Below, one piece after another: positions 20,727-32,587 of a stretch of DNA of 64,000 nucleotides (the stretch's first letter is position 1; every line of letters begins with the position of its first letter). The position numbers and the translations under genes were made by a program. The stretch is from Cryptomeria japonica. Lineage: Eukaryota > Streptophyta > Pinopsida > Cupressales > Cupressaceae. The notes beneath the pieces are model-generated. The model saw only the letters and a list, made by a program, of their open reading frames with translations. It searched no databases and was not told where the DNA came from. The stretch covers positions 472,304,008-472,368,007 of the forward strand of contig NC_081405.1 of NCBI RefSeq assembly GCF_030272615.1. Direction: 5' to 3'.

Positions 20727-22806
20727 GAGAAACTTGATGTTCTCTTGTGTCGGGAGAAATTCTTGGCGATGCGGCACTTAGTGCCAGAGCTTACACAGGC
20801 AGAGGTGAGACATATAGATGTCTGTGGATTACGCCACTTGTTATACATGCCTGATATTACCCATAATAGGGGATTGTTGACAGCGTTAGCCGAGAGATGG
20901 CATAGCGAGAATAACACTTTCCACCTGCCCACAGGTGAGATTAGTGTGACACTTGAGGATGTCTATAGGATTCTCCACATCCTAGTGACCGGTGAGTTAG
21001 TTTAGTATGGTTTTTCAGGATTGTGGAGGGACAGAGGTGTGCAGAGCCGTATTTGGTGATGTGAGCATTTCGAGAGGAGAGATCCAATGGGAGGATATGA
21101 TTATGTATTACGAGACTCTCCATGTGATTCTTGTAGGTTTGATTGGGGGATTCATCTGTCTAGACAGGAGATCTCAAGGTTTTGTTGTTGGGTGGGGTGA
21201 TATTCTTCAGAGCATGATGCAACATCCGACTCGATATGTGTGGGGTGTTTGTATGCTCGCTCATTTGTATCATGATCTTCATTAGGTTATTTTCGATGAG
21301 AGTGCTAGTATGGCGACATGATGCACACTTTTGCAGATCTAGTGCTGGGAGCACATTGCTATTACTTGCCCTATTCATCATAGAGTTCGTGGTGAGAGGC
21401 AGCCATATGTTTATCTATATGCAAGTATCCTTACTTAGCATAAGTTGGGTAGGATGGAGTATTGGTGTTGGGTTCTTGATTCACTGGATAGTGTTATTTG
21501 GAGACCTTATATCGATTGTGAGCCATGGATGGATGATGCACAGACATTACCATTTATTATGTAGAGTAGATATCTCATTGATCGGACTCCATACATTGTT
21601 GAGAGACAGTTGATTAGTCGCATTCTGAGACAATTTGGTATCATTTAGCCTATGCCTACTGGTGTCACGATATATGCACGACGATATAGAGATAGGTGAG
21701 ATTGGGGACCTTATTTGTCATTTGAGATAGCACGTGTAGAGTTTCTGGATACCCCTAGGGTGGCTTATGATATGAGATTGCACATTCTAGATCCTGGGGT
21801 TACTGCAAATTATGCTCAGTACATACTTGCACACGCGTTTCCTCGTATTACCGATCTAGCAGATCCTCCTCCCAACTCAAGAGATGAGGATGACAATTCA
21901 GATGATCCGATTATCAGGAGATGGAGACAAAGATGAAGATGAGAGCTTAGAGTTTCTCAAGAGACCAGAGGGGATGGAGATGAGGGTGGAGATGGAGGTG
22001 GTGGCGGTAAGAGACTGGGATGGAGAGGAGGTCGATTGAGAGTCCTTCGAGGATCGTTTGGACTAGTTGGCAGGATTGGGAGACTGTTTCCTATGGGTGG
22101 GAGAGAGGTTGGATAGATTGGGAGGGGTATTGGTAGGGTAGAGATGAGATCACCGAGAGGGTTTCCCTCTATAAGAGTAGGCAGGATGACTGGACTGGAT
22201 GGGGGTTGCGGGAGAGGCATTGATTTTGGTCAGATTCATTTAGACCCTAGGGTTATTGCAGCTCATGGTGGAGAGGATGAGGATCCAGAGGATGATGTTC
22301 CACTCATTAGATGATGAGTTCTAAGAGCTACTCGGACTGAGATTCCAGCAGGTGGACAGGGAGGTGGAGATGAGAGGATTGGGGGTCATGTGCCTCAGCA
22401 AGAGACCGTGGATAGAATCAGAGCACATATAGATCATCTTAGAGCATAGGTACAGACATTCATGATAGAGAGAGACAGGGCTATTAGGAGACAACAGGAT
22501 ACTCAGGGCCTCCTTGATCACATTCAATAGGTTGGATCGAACACTCTCTCAGCTGATATTGTTAGAGCACTAGTTAGGGTAGGGAAGGAGACTTCTCACT
22601 GGTGACGATTATATGAGGATTTAGTCACAGAGAGCCAAAGAGCAGGTAGCTATCATACCACTATGAGGATGGATACTAGCAGCGGTGGAGTCATGGGACC
22701 TCCTCAAAGGAGTGGTGATCCTGGGAGACAAGCATCTGGAGGATCTTCTCGCCCACAACCACAGAGATGGACAAAGTCAGGTGGTAGTGGTACAGGACAA
22801 CCGTGA
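20727..22806 (+). pseudogene. Antisense plant mobile domain (PMD) protein gene of element B
   Basis: Encoded opposite to gag-pol. It starts after a 3' splice site (AAACAG|GAGAAACTT) with no in-frame ATG before codon 15. Family signatures: RHLVPELTQAEV, FHLPTGEISVTLEDVYRIL (the core PMD motif) and RILRQFGII followed by PMP with a CAG-to-TAG change between. Host PMD proteins such as MAIN/MAIL1 act in nuclear silencing and genome stability, and related domains ride on transposons; the role here is inferred. B is decayed: a TAG and +1 frameshift near 21003-21020 and several later stops. It keeps ~53 codons (about 21510-21670) that copy A has lost. The C-terminal third is Gly/Arg/Asp-rich. Confidence 0.75.
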
Positions 22807-22884
22807 CTTGATTTATATTGATGAGGCACTTGTATTTTTTATCCGATCTCATTGTATACTTAGACTTTTTATTGTTTTATGATG

Positions 22885-23030
22885 ATCTATATGCAGGCAT
22901 GAACTATATATGATGATCTTTTATTATGCATGTTACTCTATATGATGATGATCTTTTATTATGCATGTTACTCTATATAACGATGATCTTGTATTATGTA
23001 TGTTACTCTATATGATGATGATCTATATTA
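22885..23030 (+). repeat. ~47-bp tandem repeat
   Basis: Four successive units contain GATGATCTTTTATTATGCAT followed by GTTACTCTATAT, the last two diverged. Only a shorter, diverged version is present in element A near 32650-32740. Confidence 0.65.
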
Positions 23031-23529
23031 TACATGATGCAATGATAAATGCTTTTGATTTTTGATGATTTAAAAATGAAAAATGAGAATGATTACTAAC
23101 TTAAATGATATGTTGATGAAATTATGCAAATGCAATTATCTGTATGGGAATGCAAATGAATGTTTCATTTTTTATTTTTTTAAATGTTTATGCATATAAT
23201 GATGGGAATCTAAGTGCAAAGATGCAACTTAAATGATATTTAATGAACTTTAATGATAATGCAAATAACAATGATGATACACTACATGATTAATGAAATG
23301 CACTTAATTGAATGCAAACTTATGCAATGATTAAAATGCAACTAATGAAATGGATGATGATTAAAATGATTCTAAAAATGAATGCACCTATAATGATCAA
23401 ATGCAATTTTTTTGTTTGTTTGTCCAAGTATACTCAATCTTTATTCATGACCGTTGATCTGTGAATGAAATGAAATGCTTATAATGCAATTGACATTGAA
23501 TGCTTATAATGAAGACGAATAATGAGCTG

Positions 23530-23777
23530 ATCTAAAATGATCTAACTAAAAATGATACTGCCATTCTTCATATGTTATCTTGTAACAGTGCTTGATTTCA
23601 TCATTGAGCTTTAAAATCTTTTAAGAAACTACAAGCAACTTGACATAATGATCCAAGATGACCTAAGTATTTCTTACATGGATTTTGATATAGAAAATTA
23701 ATACAAGCAACTTAATATAATAAATCAAGTTGACCTGAGTATTTCTTGCAGAACAGATAAGGATTATCCCCTTTCAT
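23530..23777 (-). pseudogene. Decayed Cys-rich small frame, element B
   Basis: Counterpart of 33417-33665 in element A. It begins MKGDNPYLFCKKYSGQ, keeps the duplicated C-K-K-Y-x-G and QVAC motifs, but has CAA changed to TAA inside the first unit and a frameshift later. Conservation of both units in two diverged elements argues the frame was once used. Confidence 0.35.
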
Positions 23778-24664
23778 GCATGACTCAGAATGTCCTCTTT
23801 GATCTTTTGTCGATCATATCCTTAGACAAGTACATACCTTAATAAGAGATAAACCATAGACAACAATCAAAGAAAATAATCATGCCCCATCATAGCTTCT
23901 CTAATCATGGACATCCTTGAGTCGCATAGAGTACATGATTAGAAATAAAATCAAGATATAAACACTGAATCTCGCATGTCATTCACATGTTCTCATGGTC
24001 ATTAACTGATATAATCATCTTGATTAATGATCTTTAATAATCCTTTATTACTTGCTGGTTAATTCTTCATTTTTTGAGTTTCACGATTCTGTTGTCATAA
24101 GATGCCTTGATCTTCTTTGCTTTGTTGCTCATTATCTGTTTCAAAACCCTAGGTATTTTTGGTTTTTCTAAGTTTTTTGAATGTTTTGGATTTTCAAAGA
24201 TTCAAAAGATCACTTTAGCAAATGGAATTAGGATTTTTCCCCCAGCTTAAACAAAAATTTATTATGGATGTACGAATTGATCAAGATCCAAACCATGGCG
24301 GGATACAAATGCAGATTGATAGATTTTGATAAAATCTAAGACAATGACTATGATTAGTATGTCAAAGATTGATAATTGTTGGTAAGCTGCATATTTTCTG
24401 CTAATGGTTTAGAGCAATAGATGTGAAAGATGAAATGGATGATCTTGGAAGTGATAGATGCGATATGATGGAGTGGATAGGTGCGCAAAGCGATCTCATA
24501 GATGGAGGAACTCACTTTTTAGATAGCACCTATTTACCAGGTTGTCACTATCTAAATTTATTGCATTTTTTATTTTTTATTTTATTTTTAATTTTCGTTG
24601 TTTTATGCTTTTTAGGGATTTTATGCTTTTCTGATTTTTACTGATTTCTTCAGGACTTTATATC

Positions 24665-26294
24665 TCAAGCATAGAACTTCTTGAGATGAATAGAATTGAT
24701 AGGTTCATCAAACCAATCACCTTCAGGGTAGATAACTTGTATTCTCCTGAGCCATATGCTGCTACTATGACAAAAGGTCCTAGCCAATTTGGTTCAAATT
24801 TACCCTTCTTTTCTCGGTCTTGCTTATTTCTTGGATTCTCCCTTAGAACTATATCTCCAATCTAAAAAATGTGTGGCTTGACTCTATGATTATAACTTCT
24901 TGCCATTCTTTGTTGATATAATTTCAAATGATCTATTGCATTTTGGCGACGTTCCTGGATTAGCTCAAGTTCTTGGAGTCTAGAGACTCGTTGTTCTTCC
25001 TTTGGTATAATACCTTTCAAGGAAACCCGTAGAGAAGGTATCTCTACTTCTATGGGTAATATGGCTTCTGATCCATAAACTAAGCAATATGGAGTTGCCC
25101 CCGTTGGTGTGCAAATGCTTGTTCGGTATGCCCAAAGAGCAGGATTTAGCTGAATGTGCCAGTCTTTTCCAGCTTCATTGACTGTTTTCTTCAAGATTTT
25201 CAAGATAGTTTTGTTTGATGCCTCAGCTTGATCATTTCCTCGTGGATAATATGGAGTAGAAAACCTATGTTGAATATGAAATTGCTCACATAATTCCTTC
25301 ACATCTTGATTCTTAAATGGTTGTCCATTGTCAGTGATAATGGTCATAGGAAATCCATAGCGACAGACTATATAATTCAAGATGAATGATGATATTTGTC
25401 TTCATGTCACTTTTGTCAGAGGTACTGCTTCAATCCATTTAGTGAAATATTCATTAGCAATCAGAATGAACATATGTCCATTAGAGGATGAAGGATTTAT
25501 CTTTCCTACCAAATCAAGGCCCCATTGAGAAAATGGCCATGATCCGGCCATAGGATACAATTCTTGTGCTGGTGTGTGAATGAGATTCCCATGGACCTGA
25601 CATTGTTTGCATTTCTTGGCATATGTGAATGAATATATCTCCATAGTAGGCCAATAGTAACCCATACAAAGAAGTTTCTTAGCCAGTGTTAATCCACTTG
25701 AGTGTGTGCCACAAATACCTACGTGAACTTCGTTAAGAACTTTCTCAAATTCTTCTTGTTCAAGACATCTCAATAAAGTACTATCTAGACCTCGCCTATA
25801 TAAGGTATTGGCAATAATAGTATAGCGGGATGATTGATGGATAAAATTTCTTCTTTGATTGCAGGATAGGTCAAGAGGAAGAATATTCTCTTCTAAGTAC
25901 TGATAGGTTTGGTTGTATAAGGATTGACTGGTTCCCGATATATGGAAAATCATGTAGGTATGTTGGGATTGATGGTAGGGGTTAAGATATCTTCCATGAG
26001 GAATTGGTAACGCTGTTGATTCTCTCGATTTTGCAAGAGAGATGCTATTGTAGCCATTGCATCTGCTGCTTAGTTCTCATTTCTTGGGATTTGAGTGAAT
26101 GATTTTTCTTCAAAGTGTTCGTTAAATTCTTCTACCAGTTGTTTGTAGGGCATGAGCTTGTCATCCTTAGTTTGATAATCATCATTTATTTGGTTGATGA
26201 TAAGCTGTGAATCACCATAGACATGTAATTCCTTAATATTTCATTCAATAGCCATTTTGAGCCCAATAGTCAATGCTTCATATTTTGCAGTATT
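24665..26294 (-). pseudogene. Tat B pol, 3' part: aRNase H end and integrase
   Basis: Continuation of B pol across the copia insertion. From 26294 leftwards: the rest of the archaeal-type RNase H (VYGDSQLIINQ, ADAMATIASLL), then integrase with the zinc-binding HHCC region (CGTHSSGLTLAKK .. CKQCQVHGN) and the catalytic core (WGLDLVGK, IITDNGQPFKN and QAEASNKTI, so D, D and E are all present). The C-terminal domain ends HLKKFY-like and stops at 24665. Broken by stops at 26223 and 25402 and frameshifts. No chromodomain, as expected for Tat. Confidence 0.85.
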
Positions 26295-26299
26295 GTTTG

Positions 26300-26931
26300 T
26301 GTTAAATTTGTGCCCTAGTTCAGTAATCAAATTTGTAACATTTAATTATTTGTTGTAATTTAGTAAACCATAATCAAGTAAACTTAAGAATGAAACAAGG
26401 AAACAAAAGACAAACACAAATACCCTAGGAAAACCTCCAAGGAGGAAAAACCCAGCATTAAAGACCCATAGGTCAGATTATATATTCTCTCTTAATTGCA
26501 CAAATACAATACTTAACTTGCTTCTCTAGATTTTGATCCTTTTTATATATCACATCTGCCCTTCTCAATACTTCAATTCTACACCAAAATGCCCGATATC
26601 CTCTTGGACAAGTTCTCACAATCCTCTTTAGTAATTTCTCACCTTTAGTTGCAGAGCTGGTTTGCTGATTGCATGAATGATGAAGTGTGTTATTATGTTT
26701 GCAATTTATCTTTATTTATATGAGTCTTTAACCCATATATCCTAGGTCGACCTTAATCCCTTTTGGCACCAATTTACTTACTTGTGGCATGGGGCTTTTA
26801 GTGTATTGTGGAGGACGGGGCCAGACTTGTCTTGGGGGCACACTACCCCTTTAAGATAGGACCCAGTCCTAAATGGGTTCGGATGTTGCCTTAAGGCAAT
26901 CCAAACCCATCTTCCCTAGTTATAAACAACA
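26300..26931 (-). repeat. Copia 3' LTR
   Basis: Plus-strand ends TGTTAAATTTG and ATAAACAACA, 632 bp. It pairs with 49129-49760. It contains a paired CCTCCAAGGAGG-type motif near 26430 and no gene. Confidence 0.9.
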
Positions 26932-26940
26932 CTCCCTCTT
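26932..26940 (-). other. Copia polypurine tract
   Basis: AAGAGGGAG on the minus strand directly abuts the LTR start TGTTGTTTATAAC. This is the plus-strand primer position. Confidence 0.7.
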
Positions 26941-26989
26941 AACTAGGGAAGAAGAGAATACATAATCTGAACCTTTAAAGTTCTATCTA

Positions 26990-27180
26990 GCACACAAGCA
27001 TAGAATGGATCTAGCACACAAGCATAGAATTACATCTTCCACCTATCACACAAGCATAGGATGGTTCTAGCACACAAGCATAGAAAGTGTAATATACAAG
27101 TGGGTATTTACATAATTACAATTAACATCTAGCACACAGGCATAGATTGGATACTTTTCATTCTTGCACACAAGAAAAGA
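26990..27180 (-). repeat. TCTATGCTTGTGTGCTAG repeats in copia 3' UTR
   Basis: Six units of TCTATGCTTGTGTGCTAG or close variants, read on the minus strand, irregularly spaced between the pol stop and the polypurine tract. They lie outside any frame and so would be in the 3' UTR of the copia RNA. Confidence 0.7.
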
Positions 27181-27204
27181 ATGATCAAAGTGTAGCAGAT
27201 AGAG

Positions 27205-27982
27205 TCACTGAGATTGGAGCTCCCTCTCAATCAAGGTTTCATTTTCCACAATACCAAGTCTGTCTCTGAAGTATTTGAACTTCACTCTGGATAAGGGTTT
27301 GGTAAGGATATCTGCAACCTGTTCATTTGTGCTAATATACTTTAGTTGAATGGCGCCTCTTTGCACCATATCCCGAATGAAGTGATAGTGTGTTTCCACA
27401 TGTTTGGACTAGTCATGGAACACAGGATTTACTGACATCTTTGTACAACTTTGATTATCACAATGAATGGTGGTAGAACCACTAGCTTGACCAAATAATC
27501 CAACAAGGGGTTTGCGAAGCCACATTGCTTCTCTGGATGCAACAGATGCTGCAATGTGCTCAGCTTCTGCAGTGCTTAATGCTACGGAAGATTTCTTTCT
27601 ACATGCCCAAGAGATCACTACCAAGCCCAAATTGAAGCAGATACCTGAAGTACTTTTCCTATCCTTGACACTTCCTACCCAATCTAAATCTGAATAGCCT
27701 TCTAAGAAGATTAAGGTATTAAGTGAATACTGCAACCCATAACCAATAGTGCCACACAGGTATCTTAGAATGTTCTTGGTAGCCACCAAGTGAACAAGTT
27801 TAGGCAAGCTCATGAACTGACTGAGGGCATTCACAACATAACAGATATTTGGCCTTGTATTGACTAGATACATCAAGGATCCAATCAACTGCCTATAGTC
27901 AGATGGATCTACAAAATCAGAGTTAGTTGCAGAAACACTTAACTTCCTTAAGTTAGATTCCATAGGAGTATGCATGGGTTTA
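27205..27982 (-). pseudogene. Copia RNase H domain
   Basis: MHTPMESNLRKLSV leads into YRQLIGSLMYLVNTRP and DICY-like sequence, then GYSDLDWVGSVKDRKSTSG, the hallmark copia RNase H (Y-x-D-x-D-W-A/V-G), AEAEHIAAS (catalytic Glu) and HCDNQS (Asp), ending with adilTKPL (ADILTKPLSR). It is the direct continuation of the RT at 45628, split by insertion of element A. A TAG interrupts it at 27407, where the expected Ser/Lys-Thr-Lys-His segment lies. The frame ends at 27205. Confidence 0.85.
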
Positions 27983-27987
27983 CAATC

Positions 27988-29188
27988 TGTGTGAGCTTGA
28001 ATTTCATCCTTAGAATGTTACCTGTAATAAGTTAGTTTCACAAAATACAATAGAAATGCATACAGGAAATGCAAAATCCACCAATGAAACTACATGAAAT
28101 ACATACTTAAATAAAACATTATTTTACCTTCATGGCTTATGTCTCATTGTGTCCTAACTCCACTGTTCCTGGTTGCAGATGGTGTGCTCTCAGACAATGC
28201 ATTGTTGGCTTCCAAGATGGCATATGAAGAATGGACTGATAACTTGTAATTAACTGATAGTATGATATGCAAAGCTACATGATTATGCTAAAATGATAAT
28301 ACTATATGATTATATTGCTAAAATGGTATTTTCTATTTGCTTCAAAAACTCACGGATGCATAAGATTAGCTTGCAAAATGCACTTGAAGTCTCTTGAAGT
28401 CTCTTGAAGTCTCTTGAAGTCTCACTCTCTCTCAACTGAAGCTCTTGATTTTATAGACTTTGAGAGGATAAGATGATGTGGCTCAGATCAATGGTCTTGA
28501 TCAGATCTGCAGATTTGAATGGTTGTGAGCAAAGGTGAAGGTTGAGAGAAAGGGGGAAGGAGAAGACAAGTGTCACTCATCTCACCTTGACTGGGTTGCT
28601 GACTGAGGGAATCTAGGGATGTTTGGAGGAAATTTAGGCATGATAGGACAAGTGGACTCAAGTCCTTCCTAAGATGTAGGGGGTGTTGGAGAGAATATAG
28701 GAAATGGTTATGAAATATGTGTACGTACACAATTTTCATTAAGTTTGAAAGTTGAAGATAAATCATGAATTAATATTTAAGGATTATTAATTTCTTTAGC
28801 CACATGTTTGATGAGTTGGCAAAGGGAAGATGAAGTGGAGATGGAGGGTGAGTTGGATAAGGGATTAAATAATTTAAGAATTATTTAATATTTGAGACTA
28901 TAGGATAGGAGAATAACTATTAAATATTGGATATTTAATTGATTGGAGAAGATAATTAAATATTAGATATTTAATTAACTCGGTTAGAGGAATAATTAAA
29001 TATTAGATATTTAATTAATTAGAAGAATAGGATAAATGAATTAATTAATAAAATATTAATTAATAGAAAGACATGAAAATGAATTAAATAAATTAATCTT
29101 TTCAAATTAACTATTTAATAGACGAATAATTATTAAATAAATATAAAATATTTATTTAATTGCTCATATCCAATTTTAGGTGTATACA
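27988..29188 (-). repeat. 3' LTR of element A
   Basis: 1201 bp, plus-strand ends TGTGTGAGCTTG and GTGTATACA. It is 20 bp longer than its partner because the 10-bp unit TTGAAGTCTC is present four times (28383-28422) rather than twice. Minus-strand TATA box CTATAAAATC at 28447-28456. The AT-rich 28850-29160 region carries TAAATATTAGATATTTAATTA units. Confidence 0.92.
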
Positions 29189-29202
29189 TTTTTCCCCTCT
29201 TT
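29189..29202 (-). other. Polypurine tract of element A
   Basis: AAAGAGGGGAAAAA on the minus strand, directly upstream of the 3' LTR start TGTATACA. Confidence 0.75.
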
Positions 29203-29704
29203 GAAATGAGGTCGAGACAACATTGTTTCAAAGATTAAATCAAGTCTCGAGAATGCCTGATAGAAATTGAAAATCTAGATTGTGTGCCCCCTCAGGAGAT
29301 TGATCATGAAATTGTTGAAAATTTTAGTATGAGTGATTAATCTCATGATTAATGTGATAAGAAATTTAGTCAATTAAATTCATTTGCAAAAAAAACAAAT
29401 TAAATTGCCCCATTTTTGAAATTAATTACTCTTGAAATAGTAAATATAAAATTAACCAGGGCTAATTTTAACTTCATTGTTATCCTTGTCAGCTTTTGGA
29501 GAGAATATTCTTGCTGAGGTGGCCAAAATGGTGATTCTCGTAAAGAACCATCGATTCGAGCGAGTTCGGCGATTTCAGCGGCCAGCCGAGTATGGGTATC
29601 CAGTATGTATCTTATCCCGAGCTTTGTTTTCAAGTTTTTGTTCAAAATTCCATGTTTTAGGCGCTCTTTTTGGAATTTTTGAAAATTTTGATTTTTTCAT
29701 TTTT
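29203..29704 (+). other. Start of the antisense leader, element A
   Basis: Plus-strand sequence between LTR and repeat array, conserved in B (19592-20030): GAGACAACATTGTTTCAAAG, GTGTGCCCCCTC-GGAGATTG, AAATGGTGATTCTCGTAAAG-like and GAGTATGGGTATC. GACAACATTGTTTC contains a short inverted repeat. No frame. Conservation in a non-coding stretch suggests an untranslated leader or promoter region of the antisense gene. Confidence 0.5.
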
Positions 29705-29990
29705 TAGATTAGCGCATTTGCAATTTAGTTTAGCGCATATGCCATGTTGTTTAGCGCAAACGCTTGATTTAGCGCTTTTGCTTTGTATGTTAGCACAAAT
29801 GCATAGATGGTTAGCGCTTTTGTATGTTTTAGCACTTTTGTTTGATTTGTTAGCGCAAATGCATGAAATGGTAGCGCTTTTGCATAGAATAGTGCATATG
29901 CATCGTTGTTTAGTGCATATGCTTTTGCTTATAATAGTGCATATGCATCGTTGTTTAGCGCATATGCTTGATAGGATAGCTCTTTTGTTC
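29705..29990 (+). repeat. TTAGCGC-type repeat array, antisense leader of A
   Basis: About 14 units of the form TTAGCGC(A/T)(T/A)(T/A)TGC followed by a variable 8-12 nt, period roughly 20-22 bp. Variants include TTAGCACAAATGC and TAGTGCATATGC. The array lies upstream of and in the same orientation as the PMD gene. The same motif, inverted relative to this copy, forms the leader array of gag-pol at 44140-44365. Confidence 0.85.
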
Positions 29991-30059
29991 AAAGTTGGTA
30001 TTTTTTTGATAAGTGCGAAGGTTTAAAATCACTTTTGATGATTAGATTTATCATGTGTA

Positions 30060-30616
30060 ATATGCATTGTGGATGAAATAGAGTCTTGATTGTTTGATTG
30101 CATGATTGATAGATAGTTTTGATTGTTTAATCAAGTAGCTTTGAGTAGCTTGATTAATAAAGTAGTTCTGATTAGCTTGAGTGATAAGTTGGATGATTGA
30201 GTAGCTGTGATTAGCTTGATTGATAGATTTGATGATTGAGTAGCTTTGTTTAGCTTGATTGATAGATAGCTTTGTTTAGCTTGATTGAGTAGATTTGATG
30301 ATTGTGTAGCTTTGTTTAACTTGATTGAGTAGCTTTGATTATTGTGTAACTTTTTTTAGCTTGATTGAGTAGCTCTAAGAAACTGATTTAGTTTTTGATG
30401 CAAGAGCTTGGTAGAGTTTTTGATCAAACTTAGTGATTGATAATAAACCATGATTGATAGGTTTAAAATGATTTGATAGCTTAAGTTGCTTCAATTTGAT
30501 TTGATTGATTGGTTTGATTGGTTGATAGCTTGATTGATTTGATTTAGTTTGATTTGATTTATTAGTAGATGATTGAGTTAGTTTGATTTGATTGATTGTT
30601 TTCTCTGGACAAATAG
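30060..30616 (+). repeat. GATTGAGTAGCTTTG-type repeats and 3' splice site before PMD
   Basis: Tandem imperfect units of TAGCTTTGTTTAGCTTGATT and GATTGATAGATT fill 30100-30400 and TTTGATTTGATTGATT runs follow. The stretch ends GGACAAATAG|GAGAAACTT; B has GGTAAACAG|GAGAAACTT. AG at the same place in both, an in-frame stop or no ATG just upstream, and the sudden start of coding conservation make an intron acceptor likely. No donor could be fixed. Confidence 0.5.
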
Positions 30617-32587
30617 GAGAAACTTGATGTTCTCCAGTGTCGGGACAAATTACCGGCCATACGTCATTTAGTTCCGGAGTTATCCCATGCTGAGATTAGA
30701 CACATAGATGCCTGTGGTTTACGTCATTTATTGTTTATGCCAGAGATTACACATAACAGAGGTTTTTTGAATGCATTAGCTGAGAGATGGCATAGTGAGC
30801 ATAACAGTTTCCACCTACTGACGGGTGAGATTAGTGTTACCCTAGAGGATGTCTATAGGATTCTGCATATCCCAGTGACTAGGGAGCTAGTGCAGTACGA
30901 TTATCAGGATTGCGTTGGGACCAAGGCTTGCAGAGTCATTTTTGCTGATGAGAGCATCAGTAGAGGAGAGATCCGATGGTTAGACATGGTGATGTACTAT
31001 GAGACTCTTCCTGTTATTCTTGCTGGTTTGATTGGTGGTTTTATCTGTCCTGATAGGCGATCTTGAGGCTTTTTGGTTGGATGGGGTGAGGTGCTACTGA
31101 GCATGATGCAGCATCGGACGCGATATGCTTGGGGTGTTTGTATGCTAGCACATTTATATCATGATCTACACTAGGTTGTGTATGATGAGAGTGCGAGTTT
31201 ATCTATAGGATGTACGTTATTACAGATCTGGTGCTGGGAGCACATTGCTATTACACGGCCTATCCATCATAGAGTTCATGGAGAGAGGCAACCATATGTT
31301 TATTTTTATGCAGGTGTTCTTACTCAGCCCAAGCTGGGTAAGATGGAGTATTGGCGTTGGGTTCTTGATTCTTTGGATAGCATTATTTGGAGACCATATG
31401 TGATTTATGCTCGGCGATACAGAGATAGGCGAGATTGGGGACCATCTTTGTCATTTGAGATTGCTCGTGCAGAGTTTGTTGCTACTCCGAGAGTGACTTA
31501 CAATATGAGATTACACATTCTTGATCCTAGGGTTACTGCAGAGTATGCTCAGTATTTATTAGCTCATCCATTTCCTCGGATTACGGATCCAGCAGATCCT
31601 CCTCCTAGCTCAGGAGATGACGATGATGATTCAGATGATCCTGTTAGCAGGAGATGGAGATGTAGACAAGAGCTTAGAGCTGCACATGAGGCTAGGAGAG
31701 GTGGAGATGATGATGGGGATGGAGGTGGTGGTGGTGGTGGACCTGGACGGAGAGGACATCAATTGAGAGTCCGTGGAGGACCATTTGGACCGACTAGCAG
31801 GATTGATAGACCTCGTCGTATGAGTGGGAGAGGTGATGGACGGATTGGGAGGGATACTGGCAGGGTAGGGATAAGATCACCTAGAGGATTGCCAATGACA
31901 GGGGGTAGGGTGACTGGACTAGATGGGGGTTGTGAGAGAGGTATTGATTTTGGACATATTCAGCCAGATCCTAGAGTTATTACAGCTCATGGTGGTGATG
32001 ATGAGGATCCCGAGGATCATATTCCTCTGATTAGACAATGGGTTCAAAGAGTTACTCGGACTGAGGTTCCAGTAGTTGGACAGGTTGGTGGTGAGGGGAT
32101 TGGGATTCATGCACTACAGCAGGATCTACCAGAGTAGGTTGCACCAGTGCAGGATATGCCAAAGCATGTTGTGCCAAGGCATGATACTATTGACAGTTTG
32201 AGAGCACAAATTGATCAGCTTCAAGCATAGATACAAACTCTTATGACTGAGAGAGACACAACTGTTAGGAGACATCAGGATACTCAGGGTCTTCTAGATC
32301 ATATTCAGCAGGTTGGGTCAGGTACTCTCTCAGTGGACACAATTAGAGCATTATTTCGGGTCGGGAAGGAGACTTCCTACTACCGACGACGATATGAGGA
32401 GGCAGTTGCAGAGAGCCAAAGAGCAGGTAGTTATCAGACCACCGTGTTGATGGATACTAGCAGTGGTGGGGTCATGGGACCTCCTCAGAGGAGTGGTGAG
32501 CATGGTAGACAGGCATCTGGAGGATCTTCTCGCCCATGGCCACAAAGACAGATAGAGTCAGGTGGTAGTGGTACAAGAGAGCCGTGA
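30617..32587 (+). pseudogene. Antisense plant mobile domain (PMD) protein gene of element A
   Basis: One frame of 657 codons from the putative splice site to TGA at 32585, broken only by four stops: TGA 31064, TAG 31172, TAG 32135, TAG 32228. Three of the four fit CGA-to-TGA or CAG-to-TAG changes. N-terminal PMD: RHLVPELSHAEIRHIDACGL, NSFHLLTGEISVTLEDVYRI, TRYAWGVCMLAHLYHDLH, QIWCWEHIAI. A ~53-codon part ending in the RxLRQFG motif, present in B, is deleted in frame near 31400. Then an acidic run (SSGDDDDDSDD), a Gly/Arg-rich RGG-like segment (31690-31880) and a coiled-coil-like C-terminus (HDTIDSLRAQIDQLQ). It converges on pol. PMD is host-like; a role against silencing is inference. Confidence 0.8.

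Larger units (their letters stand above)
22807..24664. other. Spacer between antisense PMD gene and pol end, element B
   Basis: Low-complexity DNA conserved in order with 32588-34548 of element A. It starts with a tandem repeat (22885-23030), continues with AATGAATGCAAATGAT-like runs to 23480, then carries a decayed copy of the Cys-rich small frame (23777 leftwards) and a tail rich in AAGATTGATAATTGTTGG phrases. No other gene seen. Confidence 0.6.

Noticed and set aside
29705..29990. CRISPR-like regular repeat array
   Set aside because: Units are degenerate, spacers are 8-12 nt, and this is a plant retrotransposon leader with no cas genes.
31919..32110. Minus-strand frame within the PMD gene
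   Set aside because: Shadow of the antisense gene; the plus frame has the domain evidence.
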